In this document: positions 29,336 through 35,461 of the stretch, one piece after another
Layout of the letters: each line of letters opens with the position of its first letter
Position numbering within the stretch: position 1 is the first letter of the stretch
DNA from: a virus
DNA: 35,461 nucleotides
IMG/VR virus record: IMGVR_UViG_3300032315_001112
Span: 1 to 35,461 of that record
Direction: 5' to 3' (one strand)
Program-made: the position numbers and the translations under genes
Notes under the pieces: generated by a model
The model's database searches: none
Seen by the model: only the letters and a program-made list of their open reading frames with translations
Told to the model about the DNA's origin: nothing

Positions 29336-29347
29336 AATGGATGCTGT

Positions 29348-29758
29348 CTATCGGCTGCCTTGGTCAAATAGGACGTCGGGCACATCCACCTCGTCGCCCA
29401 GCTTGCTGGCGACGAAGCAACGCATGGCGGCGATGAGAGGCGTGGGGCCGTACGCCCACCGGCCTCCGGCGCCTTTCGCTGTGATGCTCGGAGTGGCTTC
29501 CCACTCACGCCCGCGCATGCACGGTACGTTGCGTTGGAGGCCAATCTCTTCGCGCTCGATGATCGGCCCTGCTTCAGCCCAGTCGGTGGACGGGGCGTAC
29601 TTGATGAGGCTGTACGCAGGCCACTTGTAGCCCTTCCCGAACAGCGAGCCAAACGTGCCGATGTTGAACCGCTCGGGGTTCTTCAGTTGCGGCTTGATTG
29701 CCTCCGCCACCGCCCAGTCCAGCGCGGCGCCGGTCAGCTCGCTCGCCTTGATCTTCAC
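29348..29758 (-). CDS. DUF2591-family phage protein
   Basis: A 136-aa protein typical of DUF2591: KIKASELTGAALDWAVAEAI at the start, YAPSTDWAEAGPIIEREEIG in the middle and GPTPLIAAMRCFVASKLGDE then VDVPDVL at the end. The family is common in phages of proteobacteria and has no known activity. GTG 29758 overlaps the upstream stop (GTGA) with GGGAG upstream. Downstream lies the non-coding structured region. Confidence 0.88.
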   Translation of the reverse strand: MKIKASELTGAALDWAVAEAIKPQLKNPERFNIGTFGSLFGKGYKWPAYSLIKYAPSTDWAEAGPIIEREEIGLQRNVPCMRGREWEATPSITAKGAGGRWAYGPTPLIAAMRCFVASKLGDEVDVPDVLFDQGSR

Positions 29759-30153
29759 AGCCTCTCCCACTGGGCCTCGATCACGTCAGCGATCTTGGCG
29801 AAGTCGTACTCGCCGTCGTCGTTCAGCGTGGCGAGGTGCGCCATGCCGTCCACCGGGTCGACCAATCTGCCGTCGCTGCTCATGCCGGCCCATTCCTTGA
29901 CCACGGCTGGTAAGTTGGAGTCGTACTCGCCGTACTCGCCGTACTCGTCGCCGTCCCAGAGATAACTTTCGACGCCACCGTGAGCGTGGCCCCACCTACC
30001 AGCACCTGTGTGCTTGGCGTGCAGATCGGATAGCACGCCCAGGCAGCAGAAGCTGCTCTGGCCGTCGCACTTGACGTGGAGGTAGTCTGTCGTCTGCTTG
30101 TACTCACCGCTGCGCAGAGCGGCGAGCCACAGATCCTTGACTTCGGCTTTCAT
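29755..30153 (-). CDS. Conserved phage hypothetical protein
   Basis: A 132-aa product; ATG 30153 has AGGAG five bases upstream. It starts MKAEVKDLWLAALRSGEYKQ and has SSFCCLGVLSDLHAKHTGAG, a pattern seen in many short phage proteins of unknown function. A 9-bp tandem repeat (three GTACTCGCC-like units, 29923-29949) encodes GEYGEYDS. Acidic C-terminus (LNDDGEYDFAKIADVIEA). Confidence 0.8.
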   Translation of the reverse strand: MKAEVKDLWLAALRSGEYKQTTDYLHVKCDGQSSFCCLGVLSDLHAKHTGAGRWGHAHGGVESYLWDGDEYGEYGEYDSNLPAVVKEWAGMSSDGRLVDPVDGMAHLATLNDDGEYDFAKIADVIEAQWERL

Positions 30154-30169
30154 GGTGGCTCCTGTCAGT

Positions 30170-30814
30170 TTACGAGTCGAACCCGAACACGAAGCGGATC
30201 TGGCCGTGCTCATCGGTCAGGCGCTTCACCTCGTCGAAGAAGTAGCGCAGTTCTTCGGCCAGCGACATCTCCCACTCGCAGCGCACCATCATCCAGTTCG
30301 GCGTGGCTGCCATCTCGATGGCGTTGTTGTTGACGATGATGACGTTCGCTCCCCAGGCGTTGCCGCAGTAACTCTCAGGTTCCGAGACCTTGTCCCACTT
30401 CTCGTAGACCGGACGTTCCAGCAAGCCGGTCTTGATGACCTTGGGGGCGTCCTTGAACCAGGCCAGCATCTCTTTGCCGCTCAGCCACGAGTGGCTGTGG
30501 TCGCCCATCCAGATCGTCATGGGCTCGTCGGCTTCGTGGTACTTGCGGCGGCGCGGGTCCATGTGATTCAGCGTGACGATGGGGTGGTCGTCGTTGTCGA
30601 CCAGCGTGAAGTCGGCTGGGTAGCCACGCGGGTTGGAGATGGGGTTGACGGGCTCACCCGTGCGCACGCCGGCGAAGCCCGTGCCGTTGCGTACGTCGGC
30701 CAGCACGGCGAAGAGCTGGTAGTGCCGGCCCTGTTCGTACTTGCTCTCGACGTCTTCCCAGACGTTCGTGGCGGGGTTGTGGCGCTGGAAGACGCCATGG
30801 ATGTCGGTTCCCAT
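30170..30814 (-). CDS. Conserved phage hypothetical protein (MGTDIHG type)
   Basis: A 214-aa protein beginning MGTDIHGVFQ, then YEQGRHYQLFAVLADVRNG and GFAG, IWMGDHSHSWLSGKEMLAWF. I know this pattern from many phages; no function is established to my knowledge. The many His, Trp and Asp residues could hold a metal site. ATG 30814 has AAGGA six bases upstream and a 17-bp element copy 12 bases upstream, so it likely starts a transcription unit. Confidence 0.8.
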   Translation of the reverse strand: MGTDIHGVFQRHNPATNVWEDVESKYEQGRHYQLFAVLADVRNGTGFAGVRTGEPVNPISNPRGYPADFTLVDNDDHPIVTLNHMDPRRRKYHEADEPMTIWMGDHSHSWLSGKEMLAWFKDAPKVIKTGLLERPVYEKWDKVSEPESYCGNAWGANVIIVNNNAIEMAATPNWMMVRCEWEMSLAEELRYFFDEVKRLTDEHGQIRFVFGFDS

Positions 30815-30825
30815 GTTGGTTCCTT

Positions 30826-30842
30826 GTTGGGTCTAAGTTCGA
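30826..30842 (-). promoter_or_regulatory. Recurrent 17-bp element, copy f
   Basis: The plus strand reads TTGGGTCTAAGTTCGAT, differing from copy a by only three bases. It fills most of the 35-nt gap between two genes, 12 bases before the ATG at 30814, with AAGGA between. Confidence 0.5.
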
Positions 30843-30849
30843 TGTCGGC

Positions 30850-31584
30850 TCAGGCCGTGGCGTTGCCCGTCAGGCGCAGCAGCTTGTCGCGCTGCTCGCC
30901 GCTGGCCGCGCCGAGCACCTGCTGGGCGAAGCTGCGGCGCATGTTCTCGCGCACGATCACCGCGGCCTCGGCGACGATTTCGGTGTTGCGGGCTTCGTTG
31001 GCGACGTGCGCGGCCATGTCGATCTTGGCGATCACCCACTTGTACTCGGTGTCGCAGCCCGGCTCGATCTTGGCTTCGTTGTCCATCCGGACGACGACGC
31101 CGCAGGTGTAAAACCCGCGGGTGTCGATCACCACCCAGTCATCCTTCTCCAGGGCGAGATGAGTGACGTAGGTGTACGTCTTGGTGGCGGTGCTGTCGGC
31201 GCCAACCAGCCTGACGTGCACGGTCTTGGCGTCGGAGCGGAGCAGGGCGGCGAGGTTATGGTCCATGATGCGGTTGCCTTTCTTGGCAGCGGGTTCGGGG
31301 TCGAGGGCGTACGTCAAGTAGTCGTACTTGTGCAGAGTGCAGTCGTTGGGAAGCGGGGCGATGTCGAAGTACGCGTCGAAGTACCGTCGAAGCTGTTCGG
31401 CGTCTTCGACTGTGCAGGCGTAGCCGCGGTCTCCGTAGAGAGAGAGAGAGAGCAGGCCCTGGCGGATACGTGAACGTCGGGCGCCGAGCGATGCTCTTGG
31501 TGCTACGGACGAGTACGGCCTCGTGAAGTACCCGTCTTGCTTCAAGCGGTCGCGCCACTCTGCGAGCTGTTCGAGGTGAGCCAT
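30850..31584 (-). CDS. Conserved phage hypothetical protein
   Basis: A 244-aa product; ATG 31584 shares a base with the upstream TGA (TGATG) and has AGGAG seven bases before. The N-terminal 100 residues contain FDAYFDIAPLPNDC; the middle contains KTYTYVTHLALEKDDWVVID and GFYTCGVVVRMDNE, then YKWVIAKIDMAAHV, a beta-rich domain seen in small T7-like phage proteins. The C-terminus is a helix. An AG-rich stretch (31436-31451) encodes LSLSL. Function unknown. Confidence 0.75.
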   Translation of the reverse strand: MAHLEQLAEWRDRLKQDGYFTRPYSSVAPRASLGARRSRIRQGLLSLSLYGDRGYACTVEDAEQLRRYFDAYFDIAPLPNDCTLHKYDYLTYALDPEPAAKKGNRIMDHNLAALLRSDAKTVHVRLVGADSTATKTYTYVTHLALEKDDWVVIDTRGFYTCGVVVRMDNEAKIEPGCDTEYKWVIAKIDMAAHVANEARNTEIVAEAAVIVRENMRRSFAQQVLGAASGEQRDKLLRLTGNATA

Positions 31585-32111
31585 CAGAAATCTCCTGGCG
31601 CCACCTGACAGCACAGCACGCCGTTGCGGCGCCACATCTCGACGACTTGGTTGCGGTCATCGAACACGCAGACCAGACGGGCGCGATCTTCAGGGCTCAT
31701 GGCGTTCAGCCAGCGCTCCTTGAGCACGTGGTCGATGGTGTGGTCCTTGGCCGGGCGCATGCGCAGGTTGGTGATCAGCGGCAGGATGCCTTGGTCGCCC
31801 AGCCACGCCATCGTCTCGATCTGCACCGTGGCCATCCGGCCCGACCAGACCCAGACTTCGGGGCCAGTGGTAGCGAGGTGCTTGAGCAGGCTGATCACCG
31901 GCTTGATCGGTGTATCGTCCACGCAGGCCGCGTGGAAAGCATTCCAGTTCGGTGTGAACTGGCGGCGCAGTGCAGTGCAGTGCGGGCAGCCGTCCAGCGG
32001 CTTGCGCAGCGGCTCGCACTCGTGGCACGACGGCTTCTCGACGAAGTGGCGGCGGTGGCGCAGGTCGGCGAGCGTGCCGTCCAGGTCGAAGATGAAGAGA
32101 GGTCTGGTCAC
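31584..32111 (-). CDS. HAD-family 3'-phosphatase (T4 Pnkp C-domain-like) with zinc ribbon
   Basis: A 175-aa HAD phosphatase. Motif I FDLDGTLAD (D9 nucleophile, D11), motif II VWVWSGR and motif IV FDDRNQVVEMW are present. The ending RNQVVEMWRRNGVLCCQVAP closely follows the 3'-phosphatase domain of T4 polynucleotide kinase-phosphatase as I remember it. The kinase domain is absent. An inserted zinc-ribbon-like C29xxC32-x9-C42xxC45 lies after motif I. Expected activity is removal of 3'-phosphate or 2',3'-cyclic phosphate ends in RNA or DNA end-healing. GTG 32111 overlaps the upstream stop (GTGA). Confidence 0.85.
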   Translation of the reverse strand: MTRPLFIFDLDGTLADLRHRRHFVEKPSCHECEPLRKPLDGCPHCTALRRQFTPNWNAFHAACVDDTPIKPVISLLKHLATTGPEVWVWSGRMATVQIETMAWLGDQGILPLITNLRMRPAKDHTIDHVLKERWLNAMSPEDRARLVCVFDDRNQVVEMWRRNGVLCCQVAPGDF

Positions 32112-32590
32112 GATCCGACTCCGAGGTTCTTGAGCAGGCTGCCGAGCTGCTTGAGCTTGTCGCTGTCGCCCTTGATCGACGTGATGTGCTCGTCGACTTC
32201 GAGGGCGATGTCGTCGAGCGTGCCGGCCAGCAGACGGAGCTGTGTGGCCAGCATCGTCAGCTTGTCGATGGGGTTCTGGGGCAGAGCGGGGGCAGTGGGG
32301 GGTGGGGGTGCGGGCATTTCGACGATGTCTTCGTTGCTGGCGGTTTCCGCCCGGTCCTTGACTGCTGTGCGGATGTACGAGCGCGGGCTGGACTCACGCA
32401 CCAAACCCAGCCTGACCATGTTGCACAGCGAGCCCAGCACGACGTCTTGAGAGGCTGAGTAGCCGCAGCGGCGCAGCTCGCCGATGATCTGCGTCAGGCT
32501 CCAGGGTGACTGAATGGGCGTGGCTTCGAGCACCTTGCGGGCGATGCCGTTGAGCGACTGCTCGATGCGAGTGGCTTTCGCTGGAGTCAT
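32108..32590 (-). CDS. Winged-helix plus coiled-coil hypothetical protein
   Basis: A 160-aa product from ATG 32590 (ATGA overlap). Residues ~5-75 form a winged-helix-like region (SPWSLTQIIGELRRCGYSAS, then LCNMVRLGLVRESSPRSYIR). A proline-rich linker (PAPPPPTAPALPQ) joins it to a helical C-terminus (LDDIALEVDEHITSIKGDSD). A DNA-binding regulator is possible. Same unit as the phosphatase. Confidence 0.7.
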   Translation of the reverse strand: MTPAKATRIEQSLNGIARKVLEATPIQSPWSLTQIIGELRRCGYSASQDVVLGSLCNMVRLGLVRESSPRSYIRTAVKDRAETASNEDIVEMPAPPPPTAPALPQNPIDKLTMLATQLRLLAGTLDDIALEVDEHITSIKGDSDKLKQLGSLLKNLGVGS

Positions 32591-32814
32591 GGCTGGTCTT
32601 TGGCGCAACCAGGGCACGGCGCGGCCTGCTGCGCAACAGGGGCGGCATACACCGCCAGCGTGAAGTTCCCAGCGGGCGTCTTGCGCATCGGCAGGTAGTT
32701 CCCCGCCTCGTCATCCACGTCCTTGATCTGCGGCAACTGCGCGGGGCTCAGGTAGCCAACCAGTTCGTACTTGCAGCCGAAATGGTGATCGGTGTGTGCG
32801 TTGCAACTGCTCAT
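32587..32814 (-). CDS. Small Cys-containing hypothetical protein
   Basis: A 75-aa product; ATG 32814 has AGAGGT about six bases upstream. SSCNAHTDHHFGCKYELVGY at the start and CPGCAKDQP at the end place Cys/His pairs at both ends, so it may bind zinc. No family recognised. Confidence 0.65.
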   Translation of the reverse strand: MSSCNAHTDHHFGCKYELVGYLSPAQLPQIKDVDDEAGNYLPMRKTPAGNFTLAVYAAPVAQQAAPCPGCAKDQP

Positions 32815-32838
32815 GGTTTGACCTCTGTGATTGGGTGT

Positions 32839-32958
32839 CTACGGCAGCGTCACCCAGGCGATGAACGCTTCGACCGCCAGCCAGAGCACCCAGACGCCGA
32901 TCAGCACCAGGATCAGGTCTGCGATGGCGACGCCGATGAGCAGGGCGAGGCGCTTCAT
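32839..32958 (-). CDS. Very short membrane protein (39 aa)
   Basis: ATG 32958 overlaps the upstream stop (ATGA), TAG at 32839-32841. Almost the whole product is hydrophobic: LALLIGVAIADLILVLIGVW, then VLWLAVEAFIAWV. Two basic residues follow Met. It may be one long or two short transmembrane helices. Possible holin-like or small membrane regulator; no homologue I can name. Confidence 0.6.
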   Translation of the reverse strand: MKRLALLIGVAIADLILVLIGVWVLWLAVEAFIAWVTLP

Positions 32959-33287
32959 GACTGCTGCTCCCTGAGCGCTGCGCGCATGGAGGCGTACGTC
33001 TTGTAGCCGCGCTGCTGAGCCAGCCGCTCCAGCGCCTGACCGTGCGTGAGCGGCTGGTCCTTGCTGAGCCTGCGGGCGTCACGCTTGAGCTGCTTGATGT
33101 CGGGGTGCTCGGTGCGGATCTGCACGGGCTGCTCCTTCAGTTGTGGGGCGTCGATGAACACGGCCAGCTCGATGCAGCCGGCCAGCTTGGCGGTGAGCAG
33201 GATGACGACGAGCCAGCCGACGCCCTGGACCAGCACGCAGAGCGTGCTGATGGCTGAGTAGAAGGCGCTGAAGGCGCGGTCGCTCAC
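32955..33287 (-). CDS. Membrane-anchored protein with C-terminal helical motif
   Basis: A 110-aa product from GTG 33287 (GTGA overlap with the primase-helicase stop; longer readings fall inside that gene). One transmembrane helix (about 14-40, LCVLVQGVGWLVVILLTAKL) is followed by a charged region and LTHGQALERLAQQRGYKTYA-SMRAAL. The latter resembles a motif found at the start of glyoxalase-like phage proteins (THxQALexLAxxxGyxxyxxmra). Function unknown. Confidence 0.7.
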   Translation of the reverse strand: MSDRAFSAFYSAISTLCVLVQGVGWLVVILLTAKLAGCIELAVFIDAPQLKEQPVQIRTEHPDIKQLKRDARRLSKDQPLTHGQALERLAQQRGYKTYASMRAALREQQS

Positions 33288-35461
33288 GGCGTCACCTTCT
33301 TCTTGCTGGGCCGGGGCTTGCCTGCCGTCGGTGCAACCTGCGGGTTGAGCGCTTTGTCGTAGGCAGCCCAGAACTGGAGGTCGGTCCACTTGATCTTCAG
33401 TCCGTTGACCGTCTTGGCATTCACCCAGACCGGACCGATGTGGATGCGGTGGTGCTTGAGCAGGCTCGTAAACTTGTTCGGCGTCTCGGGCATGTTGCCC
33501 ACCGTGTAGTCGAAGACGATGCGCAGCTCTTCGCGGCCCACTGAGCACGCACCGCTGGTTGGGTCGGCGCGTGCGTGCCACGCCATCAGCACCGAGCGGT
33601 AGTCCTCGACGCGGTTGAAGCTGCGGGCGTCGGCCTTGTGCTTGTCGTCGGTCGGGAGCTGCTCGATCAGAAAGCCGAAGCGCCCGTCAATGATCGCGCT
33701 GGACACGGTGTCCACAGCGTTCTCGCTGATGCTGATCATCACGGCGCGGTCGGCCGAGTCCAGCACGGCCATCGCCTTGTCCCGGTTCATCGGGTAGCTC
33801 AGCAAGTAATCGTGGAACTGCTGGAGTTCCTTGGGGATCTGGGCGATTTCCTTGTCGGTGATCGCCAGCCGGGTGGCTTGGTACTTGCCCACGTTGAAGC
33901 GGCGGTCGTTCTTGTCGATGGCCACCGGATCGGGCATGTTGCTGTTGAAGATCCAGTTGCTGTAGTTGCGCGCTTCGATGGCGTTGGCGTACATCTGCCT
34001 GATCGGGACGAACTCTTCGGTGATGAAGTTCTTGAGCTTGGCCATGACGCCACGCTCGTTGTGCAGCGCCTTGGTCTGCACCTCGTCCACGAACACCAGC
34101 AGGCTGTTGCGCATGAACTGGTTGTAGGGCTCGTTGAGTTCCTCCATGCGGCGCATGGCGGTCTGGCCAGGGCCGAAGATGGGGCGGAGGATCTCGTTGG
34201 CCAGCAGGCCCTTGCCCGTACCGGGCACGCCATGCAGCACCCAGGCTGTCTTGGTGCGGTCGCGCTCGATGAGGATGAACGCGAGCCAGTTGATGAAGTG
34301 CTCGACGATGCGTGGGTCGTCGCCCAGCGCGTGCGAGATGATCTTGAGGATCGTCTTGGGCACAGCCGTCACGGGCTTGGCCACCTGACGCATGTAGTGG
34401 CTGGGTGTGAACTGGTTGACCGTGCGGTTCACCGGGTCCACACGCACGTTGTCGCGGGGGTCGAAGGTGATGTCCCACTCGGGGATGAAATCGCCGAGCG
34501 GCGCACCGACCTGCTTGGTGAAGTCGCGGAGCTGAGTGGCGTTCTTGGCGATGTGCAGATCCAGCACGTCGTTGGTCTGGTCGTAGCTGCCGCGCCAGTA
34601 GGCACCAGTGGCACGGTCGCAGAAGGCGAGGTACATCAGCCCCTTGCTGTTGACCGCCTTGTTGATGTTGTCGTGAAGGCTGGCCCAGTAGTCGGGCAAC
34701 AGCTCCTTGGTCATGTACGCCGGCTCACCCTTGAAGTTGTAGATGTAGTCCGGGTTGCTCTCGGGGTGGTAGTAGGCCCACGAGTCGCCGCCGTTGAGGT
34801 TGAAGTAGACGAAGCCGCGCTCGGACTTGGTCTCGGTGATCGTGGCACTGTCCGGCTTGACCATCACCTCCGTCGTGCCGTGCATGCGGTAGGTGATCTT
34901 GCGCTTGGGCAGCCCGGCGTTCTCGCGGAGCTGTGCGAGGCGCTTGTCCGTCAGGTCACGGTTCTTCTCGGTGGAGTTGATGGCCGTGCCGATGGTCAGC
35001 ACGTCCTTGCCGCGCTTGACGATCTGGATGCGGGGCTGCTTGGCCAGCGGGTCACGGATGCCTTTGAGCCGCGGCGGTGCGATGTAGATCAGCTTGTCGT
35101 TCTGGCATGCGCTGATGTCCAGCGGCCAGGAGATTGCGTTGTTGGTCTTGGTCAGCTTCAGGCCCATGTTCAGCATGGGCGTGTCGTGGTTGAGCTGGAT
35201 GAGCCACTGCTTGAGCAGAGGCGCTGCGTACGGCCTGTCCAGCAGCATGAAGATGTGGCAGCGCAGCAGCTTGTTCTCGATGCCGTAGCTGGCAGACCAC
35301 TGGATGATGTGCGAGACGTCGCTCAAGCCGAGGGAGGCGAGCAGCACGTCCACCGAGGGGCAGTCCAGTCCGTCGAGGTCCAGGACGATGAACTCGGTCA
35401 TGGAGCCGGTGGTGGTGCTGCCGGCACGCGACTCCTTGACCAGGGGCTTGGCGATGCTGCC
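33284..35461 (-). CDS. Primase / D5-like SF3 helicase, 5' partial
   Basis: The frame continues beyond the window end without a stop, so the N-terminus is missing; 726 codons are visible, including the stop. Just inside the window, FIVLDLDGLD carries a DxD catalytic pattern of an archaeo-eukaryotic-type primase region, followed by CHIFMLL and PLDISACQNDKLIYIAPP. The C-terminal half is an SF3/D5-like ATPase: Walker A GVPGTGKG, Walker B LLVFVDEVQ and motif C WIFNSNMPDPVAIDKNDRRF. Such fused primase-helicases initiate phage DNA replication. It heads the minus-strand block and its stop overlaps the next gene (GTGA). Met codon 35401 is internal. Confidence 0.9.
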   Translation of the reverse strand, partial: GSIAKPLVKESRAGSTTTGSMTEFIVLDLDGLDCPSVDVLLASLGLSDVSHIIQWSASYGIENKLLRCHIFMLLDRPYAAPLLKQWLIQLNHDTPMLNMGLKLTKTNNAISWPLDISACQNDKLIYIAPPRLKGIRDPLAKQPRIQIVKRGKDVLTIGTAINSTEKNRDLTDKRLAQLRENAGLPKRKITYRMHGTTEVMVKPDSATITETKSERGFVYFNLNGGDSWAYYHPESNPDYIYNFKGEPAYMTKELLPDYWASLHDNINKAVNSKGLMYLAFCDRATGAYWRGSYDQTNDVLDLHIAKNATQLRDFTKQVGAPLGDFIPEWDITFDPRDNVRVDPVNRTVNQFTPSHYMRQVAKPVTAVPKTILKIISHALGDDPRIVEHFINWLAFILIERDRTKTAWVLHGVPGTGKGLLANEILRPIFGPGQTAMRRMEELNEPYNQFMRNSLLVFVDEVQTKALHNERGVMAKLKNFITEEFVPIRQMYANAIEARNYSNWIFNSNMPDPVAIDKNDRRFNVGKYQATRLAITDKEIAQIPKELQQFHDYLLSYPMNRDKAMAVLDSADRAVMISISENAVDTVSSAIIDGRFGFLIEQLPTDDKHKADARSFNRVEDYRSVLMAWHARADPTSGACSVGREELRIVFDYTVGNMPETPNKFTSLLKHHRIHIGPVWVNAKTVNGLKIKWTDLQFWAAYDKALNPQVAPTAGKPRPSKKKVTP

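Larger units (their letters stand above)
28888..29347 (-). other. 460-nt non-coding leader with nested hairpins
   Basis: No convincing gene lies here. It holds, by position: an 18-bp perfect inverted repeat (28914/29014), CTGACA/TGTCAG inside it (28948/28974), CCCCG/CGGGG (29022/29040), AGGGG/CCCCT (29075/29092), a 13-of-14-bp repeat (29260/29298) and GGACAAGGCT/AGCCTCGTCC (29313/29335). TTGGATC occurs at 29134 and 29292 and its complement at 29261. This density suggests a structured RNA leader, replication-origin region or regulatory hub; sequence alone does not decide. Confidence 0.55.

Noticed and set aside
1-35461. CRISPR array or phage-type single-subunit RNA polymerase gene
   Set aside because: No regularly spaced repeats and no T7-like polymerase motifs were found in any frame.

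Overview
This window is a contiguous piece of a double-stranded DNA bacteriophage genome. It is GC-rich (low 60s percent by eye), tightly packed, and most gene pairs share ATGA, GTGA or TGATG junctions. A 3'-terminal tRNA-Val(GAC) fragment followed by a tyrosine integrase and a MerR/Xis-like gene shows a temperate phage. The composition and the tRNA-Val type point to a proteobacterial, probably betaproteobacterial (Burkholderiales-like), host; that is inference. The tRNA fragment sits inside continuous phage sequence, so this looks like the unintegrated form of the genome (attP rather than attL/attR).

Layout. (1) 1-7354, plus strand: the end of the virion module, a giant protein of more than 2,160 aa with an HExxH motif, then an M15 peptidase endolysin and a holin. 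(2) 7355-7690: an AT-rich, inverted-repeat-containing island where the two transcription directions converge. (3) 7691-35461: every gene on the minus strand. Read in transcription direction (high to low coordinate) this holds: a primase/SF3 helicase (running off the window end), a Pnkp-like HAD 3'-phosphatase, several conserved phage hypotheticals, a heavily structured 460-nt non-coding leader, a MoxR AAA+ ATPase / DUF3150-like / VWA-metallopeptidase module, a Cas4/RecB-like nuclease, a SNF2-type helicase, a family A DNA polymerase with proofreading domain, a Cys-rich putative ssDNA-binding protein, a DnaQ-like exonuclease, a DUF3310 protein, a VRR-NUC-like nuclease, the Xis-like/integrase pair, an ATP-dependent DNA ligase and attP. 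Together these form a nearly self-sufficient replication, recombination and integration block.

The most striking signal is in the 323-nt gap between the moxR start (27805) and the preceding gene (ends 28129). On the minus strand it holds the two halves of one tRNA in reversed order: the T-arm/acceptor/CCA half comes first, then a 32-nt hairpin linker, then the acceptor/D-arm/anticodon-stem half. The halves match at all 7 acceptor pairs (one G-U) and all 5 anticodon-stem pairs. Their outer flanks carry a perfect 11-bp inverted repeat. This is the architecture of a circularly permuted tRNA gene, or of a two-piece tRNA-like RNA. I know of no such description in a phage.

Other points of interest are a 17-bp element recurring just upstream of several minus-strand genes, a cUUCGg hairpin that buries a ribosome-binding site, four tandem ACACC units abutting the moxR start codon, and three very short membrane-protein genes set into overlapping junctions.
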